Positions 1 to 11,316 of a stretch of 64,000 bases of DNA are shown in pieces; position 1 is the stretch's first letter; each line of letters begins with the position of its first letter. The translations under genes and the position numbers were made by a program. Origin of the DNA: Plectranthus barbatus (lineage: Eukaryota; Streptophyta; Magnoliopsida; Lamiales; Lamiaceae); the NCBI GenBank assembly GCA_026898455.1, contig JAPKLW010000795.1:42712-106711 (forward strand), read 5' to 3'. Under the pieces are notes generated by a model that saw only the letters and a program-made list of their open reading frames with translations, searched no databases and was not told the origin of the DNA.

Positions 1-212
1 TAGACATGCCCAAACCTAACCGGAACCGGCTGAACCGGCCCGGAACCGTGGCCAACGGTTCGAAACCGGAACCGGATCCCTTTTTACAAGGGCCGGTTCC
101 GGTTCAAGATTTTCAACCCGTGGAACCGCCGGTTCCGAACCGGCTGAACCGGCGGTTCCACCATATTTTTTTTTTTTTTAATTTTTAAAAATATTATAAA
201 AATTGTTGTGAT

Positions 213-268
213 GGAGATTAGAACACTGGACCTCTTAATATATTCCTGAATACTTATCCACTAAGCTA
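213..268 (-). other. tRNA-like (pol III box A/B) segment, left arm
   Basis: Read on the minus strand, TAGCTTAGTGG (258-268) matches a tRNA box A and TGTTCTAATCTCC (213-225) is a weak box B. The folding arms of a real tRNA are not kept, so this is a tRNA-derived relic pointing out of the hAT-like element. Confidence 0.4.
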
Positions 269-1248
269 CAACACAATTGTTGAAAAAATTATAGTTTTAA
301 ATATATAAAACCCAACTAATATGAGATTATTATGTATAATGTTTATTTTTCAACATTTTCTTATATAGAATTAAACAACAATATCCATAAATACGATATA
401 TAATTGTCAAATATAATTAATTTATCAATATATTCTTAAAATTTATATTAGTGTTATTTATGAGTTAAAAGAGTTTCAAGACTATCATGTGAATCTAAAA
501 TCTTCATATTTTTTACAAATATTATTTCAAATCAACGAAATTGATTCTTAAAATCTTATTGCATCTTATAAGTTATAATATATCTCACATTACAATATAT
601 TGATTGATAATAAGTATAAACTTTAAACATTGCTACTAACTTTAATATTAAATTTTAGATTAATGGATACATATCATATTTATTTATACTAACTTGTAAG
701 AATGTTATTTAGTTTACAAGTATACAATTTAATACAAAGCTTGTACTAAAAAAACTTAAATGAATACACAATGAATTAGAGATATTTTCATACATGCTAA
801 TTTAAATCAAATGTTATATTATAACAAATGATAGTATATGCATTGGAGTTCAATGAATGATGTTAAAAGCTAACATATATGTCGTGGAATAATGCATATC
901 ATACTCAACTTTATTTAGCATTATTTGTTCAATTAAGAGAGATTCAAAACCATAAAGTAAATAATAAACAATAATTTAAATTTGTTATTTTAATTTAAAT
1001 GTTATTTAACGTTTTTTATAATAAGTAAATTATAACATGATTTTTTATAATTATAATTACTTGAATAATATATCGCAATTCATTTTTATAGATGATAAAA
1101 TAAAACTATCTTATTATTTAATTGTTTTTTATCTAAAATATTATACATATATATTTAAACATCATTTTATATTATAATATATTTCATATTTATATACATA
1201 ATACATTCATATATTTATTTTAGAAACTCTATCAATAAATGAATTATA

Positions 1249-1300
1249 GTCTAGTGGTTTGTTCCTATCTTTATCTCCTCCAGGTCCATGGTTCGAACCT
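1249..1300 (+). other. tRNA-like (pol III box A/B) segment, right arm
   Basis: TAGTCTAGTGG near 1249-1259 is a strong box A match, and GGTTCGAACC near 1290-1299 is a perfect box B at tRNA-like spacing. No clean acceptor stem is visible, so it is not called a tRNA. It mirrors the segment at 213-268 and points outward to the right. Confidence 0.5.
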
Positions 1301-1615
1301 CTTTGAGTACCTTTTTTTAAAAATTAAAAAAAGAAAAAAAAACCGGCCCGAACCGGCGGTTCGAACCGGAACCGTGCCCGAACCGGAACCGCCGGTTTCG
1401 GGCCCAAACCGGAACCGTGCCCTTTTTTAGGCGGGCCGGTTCAGGGCCGGGATTTTTGGAACCGCCGAACCTGCGGTTCCGAACCGGAACCGGCCCGGAA
1501 CCGGCCCGTGGCCATGTCTACCGGTCTGAACCGGTCGGCATCCCTCTCTCCTTTTTTTTTAATTGGATTTTTTGTTTTATTCTATGAATGTATTTTTCAA
1601 CAATAATTTATGAAC

Positions 1616-1695
1616 ATTGAATTCACTTGTTGAAAAATACAGTGAAATGCTAAAGGACACTGAATTCACTTGTTGAAAAATACAGTGAAATTCAA
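1616..1695. repeat. Tandem repeat upstream of the MULE1 transposase
   Basis: About 45 bases containing GAATTCACTTGTTG and AAAATACAGTGAAAT occur twice in a row. MULE2 has unrelated tandem repeats at the matching place, upstream of its transposase. Confidence 0.7.
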
Positions 1696-1931
1696 ATTAA
1701 TCGTACATATAATTGACGTTACTTCATTGCAGTACACTGCACTAATCAATTCAATGTCGGAAAAATTTGTAGACTTTCAAATCATTCATTGAATTTTTCC
1801 CATATCTCTTTACTTTATATACTCATACATGCCCAAAATTGCATTCACCGCCGAAACCAAAAAATTTCTATTATTATTTTGCCATTCACTATTTCTCTCT
1901 CTCCCTTTCAACCCATTTTCAAGCATTTCAA

Positions 1932-4358
1932 ATGGAGAATTGGTGCAACATATTTTTGCACTATAATGGGCATTTCGATCAGTCTTGGCACTATATTGGT
2001 GGGCAAGAAAGATTGATTTACCTATCAATGGCTAATATATCAATAGCTGCATTGAGAAGCACCATTCAGACGGTTCTTGATGCAGAAGATATTGGAGGTG
2101 AGTACAATATCTATTATACATCTCAAACTCAAAGCGGAAGAAATGGAGCATCATTGCTGACAGAGAATGCAGAGCTGCAACGACTCCTCATTTTTTACTC
2201 GGAGCCTGATATTTATATTATTATGAATCCTACAATCAACACTGGTGGTGTTGGTGCTGGCACTTCTCAGCGGGAGCCATCCCCCTACGTCCCGTTCGTA
2301 TCCTCAGTCAGTCCTCCACCATATGCTCGTTACAGTCCAACTGAATCAGAACTTCAAAGATTTGCATCTTCTATGCATTTTGATATTGGTTCTGAAGGTG
2401 GAAGTCGGGGTTCACGTATTCCTGACTTGAATGATGACCTCCATGAAGATCATAATGATGATGAGGAGGCTGACTTCAATCCTGAATACCACACAGGAAC
2501 TGATGGTGGTGTGGTGGAAGAGGAAGCAGACGACGAGGCCGATCTAGATTCAGCTTCATCCGGATATGATTCTGATAATGAAGGTGAAAATTTCTTGATG
2601 GGTTGCACAGTTGCAGAATTTTCTGCATGGATTAGATCAGCGGGAGGTATGAGTGCATTTATTTCAAATCTTATGCCCACTAACTCCCTACCAGAAGGTT
2701 GTCCAATACAAGGTGATATGAATAATTGGCTAGTACCAATTATGCCAGTGGATACGACCGAGACACCTATTGTGAGAGATGTGGCATCCATACTTGATCA
2801 AGAATTGAGTTTGGGTGCCATGTTCTGGAAGAAAGATGATTTGCTAATTACTGTTGGTTTGTGACATATGGAGCATCGTCAAGAGTTTAAAGTGAAGAAG
2901 TCCGATAGAATCCGTGTCGATTACATTTGCAAACGAAGTGAGAAGTGTTCGTTTAATATACGTGCGAGGTGCAGGGATGGTTGCTGGATTGTCCGTCACT
3001 TTCAACCAAATCATAATTGTATGATGAATCTTGCGGGCATTGGATCCAGAAATATCCGTTCAAAAGTAGTAGCTGCGTATTTTGCTTGAATGATGCGTCG
3101 TCAGGGTCAAATCATCAAACTAAAAGCAATAATGACCGAACTTCAACGAGCTTTTGGGATTCGGGCGAGTTATGTTGTTGCACTGCGATCCAGAAATGCA
3201 ACAATTTCCCTGTTGTATGGAAGCATAGCAGATTCTTATAAGCTCTTGCCTAGATATCTTGAGGTGCTTCGGGAGTACAATTCTGGCACGGTGACAGATC
3301 TGGATATCGCACCAGATGGAACATTCTGATATTGTTTTGTTGCACTCGGTGTGTCCAGGTTAGCTTTCAACAACAATTTGTTAAGACAAGTCATTGATGC
3401 CACACACTTGAAGAGCAGAAGCAAAGGCATCTTATTGGTTGCTGTTACGAAAGATGGAAATGAAAATGTTTTTCCACTGGCTATTGGTGTTGGGCCAATC
3501 GAAAACGATGAGACTTGGACCTGGTTTCTCTCTAGATTGAGGATGTGCTTTGCAGTTAGCGAATAATTGTTAATTGTTTCATATCAACACATTAGCATTG
3601 GCAATGAAGTCAATGCAGTTTATCCGGGTACGACACATGGTCTCTGTTTTTATCATCTGTAAAATAAATTGACAACTCATGGCCAGACCGTTGTGAAGCT
3701 GTACCATCGTGCTGCTTATGCTTATCGATTGTCGAGCTACTGGCAGGCAATGGATCAAATTCTACAATCAAAACCTGTTGCATACGATAAGTTCATTTCA
3801 GTGGGTCCTGAAAGGTGGTGCAGGTCGAAGTGCCCAGTCCGTCACTACAGTTTCTAAACTTCTAATGCAGCCGAAGTTTTCAATGCAAGGTTGTTGGAGG
3901 CTCGTAGATTGCCCATATGTTCGATTATTGATACATATTGAGGTATACTGGAACAATGGTTTGATCAGAGGCGGGCAAAGGCGAATGCAAGAGTTGATGA
4001 GTTAACAGAAGAGGCAGTGCAAAAGGAATATCTGCTGTCTGAGATAGCTCGTACACATCAAGTTGTGTCAATCTCCGACAATGAATTTAAGATTAATGAT
4101 GGAGAAAGAACTTGGAAGGTCTATTTGATGGCATGTACCTGTGAATGTTGTGAGTTTCAACTGGACCTGATGCCATGCTCGCATGCAATTGCTGTGATTC
4201 AATATGATTTTCTACTACCATATATTTTACTTAAATACCGCAAGAAGTCCTTATTTTTAAAATTTTCGCAGTTACAATGGGGACAACTTTTACAAGTATA
4301 TTCATAGTTACTACAAGACGAGTACCTGTCGCGAGATTTTTGGTGGTACTGTGAATTC
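1932..4358 (+). pseudogene. MULE1 mudrA-like transposase, inactivated by stops
   Basis: The ATG at 1932 starts MENWCN, as in the MULE2 transposase, and similarity runs the full length. The MuDR-type N-terminal domain, the MULE DDE core and a SWIM zinc finger (CxC near 4137, CSH near 4175) are all recognisable. Seven stop codons interrupt one constant frame at 2862, 3087, 3327, 3564, 3660, 3855 and 3939. A six-base in-frame deletion just before the first catalytic Asp (near 3390) is the only length change seen. The intron donor at 4202-4203 has become AT. Exon 2 (from 4272) is cut off near 4358, where the sequence jumps into the convergent second gene. It cannot make a full transposase. Confidence 0.9.
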
Positions 4359-5489
4359 GGGTCACACGAGGAATAATTCTATCTGTTAAAGCATTGTTCA
4401 CCGCAACATCAACTGCCTCATTAACCACAACCCGAATCCTTTCCATAAAGGAACGGGAGGGCCGGAATCTCCTAGACTCACTAGACTCTCCGCTAGAGGA
4501 AGTTCTATCCCTCATCGAACGAGTGCGCCTATGGGATGCTCTCGATGCCTCCTGAGGCTGGGATTGTGCACCAAATTCTAAACCCTGATCACCACCCTGA
4601 TCATCACCCTCATCACCACCCTGATCATCACCCTCATCACCACCCTCATCCCCAACCTCATCACCCACATTATCTCCCTGATCCCCTTGTCCTCGAGACC
4701 CCTGTCCTAGAGAACCTTGTCCTATAGAAATGCTCTATGATCGACGATCACCTCTATGTCTGACAGGACGTACAAGATTCTTCGGTAGTCGAAAGTTAAC
4801 ACTTAGGGACTCCACCGACTGATGAGAAGTATAGTAGAAAAGCTCTTGTTCAATCAGAAATGGGATTAGGTTGGCGAAAACTTGAATCTACAATAAAACA
4901 AAACACAGTTACAAAAATAGTTAGTTAATAAATAAGTAATTTAGATGCCTGCATACCTGTTCACTAGCAAAGAAGGTGATCCAATCAACAGTAGCTGGCT
5001 TTTTAAACTTCCATTTCATAAATCGGGAAATTAGAGCTGGATTCTCCAAAATGGCACAACTACCACCCAAGTCCGGAATGGCCTCATAGGCCCAAACCTA
5101 CAAAATATTTCTTTGAATTATAACTCATGAACTTACGATATTTAATAAATATAGTTAAAAAAAATTATACCTGCAAAATCCAAATAGGACCGCCCAAATG
5201 AAGAGTCCCTTTTGCTTCTACCCTCGTATGAGCTTGCTCTAAATAGTATGCTAAGGACTTATACGCATATGCCCCCACGAAAATTGGTTCCAACAACCCC
5301 AATTCTCTACCAAAACGAAGACCCAACTCTCAATCTTACGTTTTTCAGAAAACCCTAACACAAAGGTTCACATGACTAATATATTGGCCACTCTCAAATA
5401 TAGATCATGATTATTCTGGTGAACTAAACCCTCCTTAAATCTCTTTAATAAGTCCTTAGCTGTAATAGATTTACCACCACAGAATAACC
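4359..5489 (-). pseudogene. MULE1 DUF1985-type gene, 3' part
   Basis: This minus-strand relic matches the second gene of MULE2. It includes an S/R-rich segment (SHRRTRS, near 4520-4550), the amphipathic stretch ending AVNNAL (near 4390), an acidic Asp/Gly/Glu-rich repeat (4570-4700) and upstream exons near 4770-5489. One exon carries the motif GAYAYKSL. The last codons are missing: the reading frame is joined at about 4359 to the tail of the transposase, a deletion relative to MULE2. A stop lies just before the acidic repeat (near 4740). The gene continues at 12676-13021 beyond an LTR element that inserted in the exon. Confidence 0.75.
4570..4700. repeat. Low-complexity CACC/TGATCATC repeat
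   Basis: Short units such as CACCCTGATCATCACCCT repeat through this stretch. They encode the Asp/Gly/Glu-rich linker of the MULE1 second gene on the minus strand. MULE2 has a different repeat at the same protein position. Confidence 0.7.
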
Positions 5490-6802
5490 TATAGAAACAG
5501 TGGCAAATAAATTTTTAAACCCTAAGGTTATCGAATCCAAGGGAATTGTGTGGGGAAACTATCCTATATACTAGCTATGATCCTAAGATTCATTGTTTGA
5601 GTGAACAGAAAATCAGGGTTTTGATTTGGAAGGACAAAGATGACAATACTTGAAAATTAAAGAGATTTTGAAAGCAAATTTAAAGGAACACAGATTCTAG
5701 AGAAGAATTCTTATTATGGATAACATGTAGGAATCAATTAATTTAACAGGTGGAATACTGCAATAATGCTATATTTCCTTGTTTGGCAAATATAACCTAG
5801 AATACTAATTAGTGACTATCTCCGCTCGGTCTCAAGTATACCAAATTAGTCAATCTGATAAGCAAATCAGTTCAATTCCTACAGTCTAGTACATCTGTTT
5901 GGATAGTGTAGATTGTATCATGTATTCCTAATCTCACTATCAATATTCACCTCTCGGTCCTTCTATCAATAGCTAGACATCTAAATTAATCGTCACCTCT
6001 CGGTCCTTGAATTAAATTAGAATTATAAAATAAACACATGAATCATGAACCTAATTAATTAATCCTAACATGCATCCATAATAATATCAAACCCTAGAAC
6101 CCGCTAGGGTTTCTAGCCACTCATCGCAGATGGAAATCCAAAAGAAAACATATTAAATTGCATAAAAGTAAAGAACTTAGAAGAAAATAAAAGAGTTTCG
6201 TGTTTCCCAAGTCTCCAAACTCTAAAAACTGAAAAGATGATAATGCATGATAATTGATCTGAAAATATGAGAGCTGCCTTTAAAAAGTTGAATTTAATTA
6301 GGTATTTATAGGGGTGGATGTGTATCCTATCAAATCTAGGGCTAAAGATATGAATAAATCCGATTTTTATCAAATTCCCGCGCCAGCAGACCCGCGTCGA
6401 TCGACGTGGCTTCCTCTTCAGCGTCGATCGATGTGAATTCACGTCGATCGACGTGGTCTCTCGCCCCTTCTGCGCGGTCTCACGGTTTTGGCCATAACTT
6501 CCTCTCCCTAACTCCGATTGACCTGATTCCAGTTGCGTTGGAGAGCTAACTCAAAGCTTCATCCATTTTCATGCGCCAATAGCCCGAATTCCCTTTGTGG
6601 AAGAACTCTTCAGTGCTACTCTACGTCACTGCTTTCGGAACGGTTTTCAAGTGATTTTAGGCCTAAAACTTACAAAAACACCAAGAAGCGCGTAATACCA
6701 CCTAATATAGACTCATGCATAAAATATATATATAAACTCAATAAAACTACATAAAATAGTAGAAAATAATATAGATAAGCGAGTCAAATAATGAGCTTAT
6801 CA
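5490..6802 (-). repeat. 3' LTR of the Athila-like element (outer end lost)
   Basis: It is co-linear with the LTR at 11317-12675 and differs by a few percent by eye. It has a minus-strand TATA-like site near 6301-6308 and three copies of the palindrome CGTCGATCGACG or a one-base variant (6394-6453). The outermost 27 or so bases seen in the other LTR are missing at 5490. Confidence 0.9.
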
Positions 6803-6817
6803 AACCCCCCAAACTTG
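6803..6817 (-). other. Polypurine tract
   Basis: On the minus strand the purine run AAGTTTGGGGGGTT abuts the LTR start TGATAAG, as expected for plus-strand DNA priming in an LTR retrotransposon. Confidence 0.8.
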
Positions 6818-8447
6818 AACGTTTGATAGTCCTCAATCAATAGGCAAGAAAGAAATCAAAAGGTCATGCAATTAAAGTGCAATGCCTCACAAGATTCATC
6901 ACAGTCATGAATCAAAAATCCACTACACACAAGCAATTTGAAAGAGACGAAAAATTCATCAACAGTGGAAGAACTCACAGGAAGTGTATCGCTCAACTCT
7001 TAAGTGTTTAAGGTATAGATGAAAGCACTCAACAACATGTATGAAGAAATTTCTACCATAGGCTTGCAAATTTTCTAATATCTCCACTGCTAGAATGTGC
7101 ACACAAGTCTAGAATCAAAAGGACTTTCATTAGGTTGTAATGTAGGCTTTTTGTGAAGGGTAGGGAAAATTTGGCCAAGTGACTAAATTAAGATGAGTTG
7201 ATCATTCTCAACCAATGAAACCACCATCTATTCATCATTCAACCTTCTCCTAATATTTTCAACAAACTCATTTTTTTTTCTAGCTCATTTTGAATCTCTT
7301 ATGCTCTTTACAAAATTTTGTATCATTTTCTTTTCAGAGAGCTTATGAGAATTCTAATTATTTCTTTGAGCTTCTTTTTCACAAATCTTTTCACCACTAA
7401 TTTATATTTTCTTATCTCCATCTCACAATCATTCCACCCCATATACCACAACTCAAGACATGAGCGAAACCAATACTTCTTCTTAATCTCATGGACAAGG
7501 AAAGAAAATTTTTGTATAGGCTCAAAAGTGGCTAACTAGGGAAAATTTAATGTGAAGGGACAGTGTTTAGGGAATTGGGTTAACAAAGATGGCCTAAGAT
7601 CATCTTCTAAACTTGTGCACACTATGCAGTCTCAACACAGCAAATAGGCAAGTTCTAGAGAAATCAAAACACACATGCGAATCTCACATCAAACGAAATA
7701 AAGGCTCAAAATTCTCACACAAGGGTTCAAAAAATTTCTTCCACAGTCAATTTCAAATCAGCTCAATCAACATGCAAGCATAAGTGTCAAATCAATCCTA
7801 TCATGCGGTATTCTACATTCATAGGCATCTAACCACAATCACAATCAATTCAAACTCAACCCTCAACCGATTCTAATGTCACAATCTCATTCGGGTTACT
7901 TCAAAACTCAAAAATTTTCCCCACAAAATAGAATAAAATTAAAATTTAGGGCAAAAATTAAATACTGAAAGCAGAATAAATAAAAGATAGAATGTTCCAT
8001 CTCTTGTCCACATCCCCCAAACTTATTTCAAACTCAAAGAGTGGAATAAGTTTGAAAATCAGACAAAAGAGGGAACGATACCTGGTAGAAGATCTCAGAC
8101 ATAAACTTTTTATCCCCCGGAGTCTTCGACATCGCACGACATGGAATAATTGCTGCTGGCACTTTGCATAGATTGATGTGAAGTCTTCTTGCGACCCTCT
8201 CCTTGGATCAAGTGTATCCAGTCGGCCGGCCGCTCAGCGTCGATCGACGCCAGGCTGCGTCGATCGACGTTGAGCCGATCTCCAATTTTTTTTAGATTTA
8301 TTTATTAACTGCAAAATAACTGTTAACGCAAAAATAATAGAAATTCGAAATAAAAATAAAACGAAAATTAAAAAGGAAATATGGAAAAGGTTGGGTTACC
8401 TCCCAACAAGTGCTTGATTTAACGTCGCAGCTCGACGATACCTCAAA
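6818..8447. other. Non-coding 3' region of the Athila-like element
   Basis: This 1.6 kb lies between the protease end and the polypurine tract. No open frame resembling pol or env is visible. On the minus strand, just after the protease stop, is a segment containing TTGGGAGGTAACCCAAC (near 8385-8405) that normally lies beyond the pol stop in Athila/Tat elements. This suggests pol was lost by internal deletion. Two palindromic CGTCGATCGACG motifs lie near 8237-8270. Confidence 0.6.
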
Positions 8448-9351
8448 TCACCGCCAGGGAGGTCGGGTCCAGACTCGCCGGCCTTTGGCATCCACCATGT
8501 AAACCTTACGGTCTTTGACAATGGTGGTGAGCTCAGAAAAAGGTGGTGTAGTTGATACTTTCACCCTTTCGTTTCTTCTCTCCCACTCAATGGCAGCTGC
8601 TTCTTCCTCTTCAGATTCATCTCCTTCTTCAGTAGTGGAGACCCTATTGCACTCCGCTTTCTTCTTGCTCTTGTCGATCACAAAGGTGATTCTCTCGTTG
8701 TTTGCTCGGAGTGTGATCTCGCCGCCTCGACAGTCAATGAGAGCGGCACTAGTGTCGAGAAACTCACGCCCCAAGATCATGGGCATGTTCTCGTCCTCCT
8801 TCATCTCGTGCACCACAAAATCTGCAGGAAAAATGAGATGACCCACGCGAATGAGCACATCCTCTAGTATACCTTTCGGGCGGGACACAGACCGGTCCGC
8901 CATCTGCAGGGTGATCGTCGTGGGCCTCATCTCTCTGATGTTGAGACGTTTGTAGATGGAGTACGACATCAGGTTGATACTGGCCCCAGTATCACATAGT
9001 ACTCTCTCGGACGTGTGTCCCCCTATCTCAACCAAAATAGAGAAGCATCCAGGATCGCTTCTCTTGATGGGCACCTGCTTTTGAAGTAGCAGGCTGCACT
9101 GCTCGCGGATCTTCACCGTCTCGTTCTCCACGAATTATTTCTTTCCACTCATTAATTTCTGGAGGTACTTCATGTACCCCGGGATCTCCTTCAGTGCTTC
9201 GATTAGCGATGTTGATGCTGACCTTCTTCAGATTCTCCACAAATCTAGAGAACTTCTCGTCCTCTTTCTACTTTGTGAACCTCTATGGGAATGGCAAAGG
9301 AGGGGGTTGATCTTCAGACTGCTTTAGCTTTGCGCCTGGAATAGACTTTGG

Positions 9352-9436
9352 CATCGATCGACGTAGGGTGGCATCGATCGACGGGGCTTTTTCTTCTGCG
9401 TCGATCGATGCAAATGGTGCGTCGATCGACGTGGAT
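9352..9436. repeat. Cluster of palindromic CGATCGA motifs in gag
   Basis: Four copies of the CGTCGATCGACG palindrome or close variants occur in 85 bases. They encode SIDA-type peptides on the minus strand in the gag frame. Confidence 0.8.
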
Positions 9437-11061
9437 CCCTGTCCTGTGCAGTTTTGCTCCTTTTCGTCTCCAGAATTGTTCACAGCCGTCTCGGGACCCT
9501 TGTAGCTCATCCCAGACCTCAGAGTAATGGCCTTCACTGGCTTTTCCTTTGCGGGATTCACCTCTGTCGTACTCAGAAGCTGTCCAGGCTTGTGTTGGTT
9601 GCCGAGTGTGGTGGCAATCTGGCTCAATTGTGTGTCCATCATCGGAAGGTGTTTTGTCATCAGCTGCATGTGGTTGGCCATCCCCTTCACCTCGGTTTCT
9701 ACTTTCCCAAACCGATTATCCGAGCTCTTGATGAATTTCTCGAGCGTCTCCTCCAGCATGGATTTCTTCCTTTCCACGATTTCTCCTCCAGTACCTACAT
9801 CAAAACCAGACGGAGGGTGTTCTGCAGCAGAAGGGTTAGAATAAGAAAAGCCAGGGTGAGATCGCCCATGGTTGTAATGATACCCCTGATTGCCTCGGTA
9901 GTTATTGTGATATCCACCGCCAATGTAGTTCACCTCCGTCCTGGCAGTTCCAGACGAACTGCTTGCACCCTGGTTAATGTCGTCGGCCTCCACCGGAACA
10001 ATAGCCATGAATGGCTCTGCAACAGCTGCAGCTTGTGCTTTGCCCAATTTTTCAATCTCTTCCCGGAGCTTTTTCACCTCGGCAACCACATCAATTTCAG
10101 GCTTGGCTTTCACAGCTTTGACCTGAATCTGTCTCTCAGTTGGCCATTGTTGGCTATTCAGCGCCATGTCTGCCAGCAACCTCATGCTTTCTGCACCACT
10201 CTTCTTCATCAGTATCCCACCAGCAGATGCATCAACCAACTCCTTCATGTGAGGATTCAAACCCTCATAGAAATGGCACACTTGCATCTCCAGATCGATG
10301 CCATGTCCAGGACAGAGTCGTAGAAGCTCTTTGTATCTCTTCCAGGCCTCGTAGAGTGACTCATCATACATCTGCATGAACTTAGTAATGGCAGCTTTCC
10401 TCTTCAGCAGCAGGCTCGGTGGGAAGTAGTTGGTAAGGAACTCTGCTCGAAGCTCTTCCCATGTCCCGATTTGACTCTTATCCAGTCCAGCAAACCAAGA
10501 CCGTGCCCCGTCTCTGAGTGAGAACAAGAACAGTCTCATTCTGATCACATCTTGGGTTACTCCATTCTGCTCACAGTGTTACACACCTCAATGAATTGGT
10601 TGAGGTGGGTATATGGATCTTCTACGGCTCTCCCCGCAAATTGATTTTGTTGCACCATCTGGATAAGGCATGTGCGCAACTCAAAGTTGTTGGCATCGAT
10701 GCCAACTTTGAATCCGGCCTCCGCTTGCTGTGGGAGAAACCGATCTAAGATGGACCTTTGCGGGATCACAACTTGCCTGTTGTTCAACTATGCCAGTCTT
10801 GCAGCTTGCTCTGCTTGAGTAGCCTGGGCTGCCTGTAGTTGTGCTCTCAGCTGTTGTACTTCATTCACAAATTGCCTCTCCTCCTCGGGAGTCATATTTT
10901 GCAGAGGTGCTTCAGGATTCTCAGCCATCTCTCGCTGTTTTTCTTTTCCTTTCTTTTTGATTTTCCTGTAGGTTGCTTCAATTTCAGGGACAAAGGCCTC
11001 GAGTGTTTTACCTTTGGCTCGCGTGTTCATGCACCTGCGCAGAAAATAGGTAGATATCAGT

Positions 11062-11192
11062 TCGGCGTCGATCGGCGTGGATGTCATGTCGATCGATGCA
11101 AAAGATTGGTTGGCGTCGATCGACGTAAGGTGTCCGTCGATCGATGCAGCAAAGTGATCGGCGTCGATCGACGCTAAGGGGCGTCGATCGAC
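11062..11192. repeat. Cluster of palindromic CGATCGA motifs in the gag N-terminus
   Basis: Six copies of the 12-base palindrome or near variants lie 20-25 bases apart. Each encodes a SIDA-like peptide on the minus strand, giving a short peptide repeat at the gag start. Confidence 0.8.
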
Positions 11193-11296
11193 GTGGGATG
11201 CAGACACAAAAACTCACACACGCACACGTACAGAAAAATAAAACTCAATCCAATAAATTCTAGGACGAACTAGTAACAAGATAAAATCTAACAATT

Positions 11297-11313
11297 CCCC
11301 GGCAACGGCGCCA
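11297..11313 (-). other. Primer-binding site (tRNA-Asp type)
   Basis: The minus strand reads TGGCGCCGTTGCCGGGG, three bases inside the LTR end CAGTGATCA. This is the primer site typical of Athila/Tat elements and fixes the element's orientation as leftward. Confidence 0.85.
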
Positions 11314-11316
11314 ATT

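Larger units (their letters stand above)
1..1520. mobile_element. Non-autonomous hAT-like element with long inverted arms
   Basis: The sequence starts TAGACATG and ends CATGTCTA. Just inside each end lies about 150-200 bases of GC-rich DNA made of short AACCGG/CCGGTT words, then an A/T run, then a tRNA-like segment, all in mirror order on the two sides. The 950-base core is AT-rich and has no convincing gene. Long inverted arms with a T-A-G start fit hAT-type elements, but the left target-site duplication would lie outside the window, so the class is inferred. It sits where the left arm of MULE1 is expected, so it probably inserted into that arm. The true end could be about 25 bases further right (GGCATCCCT near 1537). 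Confidence 0.6.
8448..11207 (-). pseudogene. Athila-type gag-protease polyprotein, broken
   Basis: Reading leftward: an N-terminal segment with repeated ASIDA-type peptides, a coiled Gln/Ala-rich stretch, the gag core (FLFSLRDGARSW, FYEGLNPHMKELV), a Tyr/Gly-rich segment, and a retropepsin with the catalytic DTGAS (near 8985) and ILGREFLDT. Breaks seen: an in-frame stop near 10788, a frame change near 10555-10570, stops near 9283 and 9257, and a further frame change before 9131. The protease segment alone stays open for 227 codons. Gag would form the particle and the protease would cleave it. Pol is absent, so reverse transcription would have needed a partner element. Confidence 0.85.

Noticed and set aside
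1249..1300. Functional tRNA gene
   Set aside because: Box A and B match, but the acceptor and anticodon stems do not pair.
4231..4340. C-terminal extension of the minus-strand DUF1985 frame
   Set aside because: This stretch is antisense to MULE1 transposase exon 2 and its intron. The frame crosses a deletion joint.
9454..10323. Long plus-strand open frame (289 codons)
   Set aside because: It is the antisense of the gag coding region, whose minus-strand translation has clear gag motifs.
8448..11207. Integrated pararetrovirus or virus
   Set aside because: LTRs, a tRNA-Asp primer site and Athila-type gag and protease identify a Ty3/gypsy retrotransposon.
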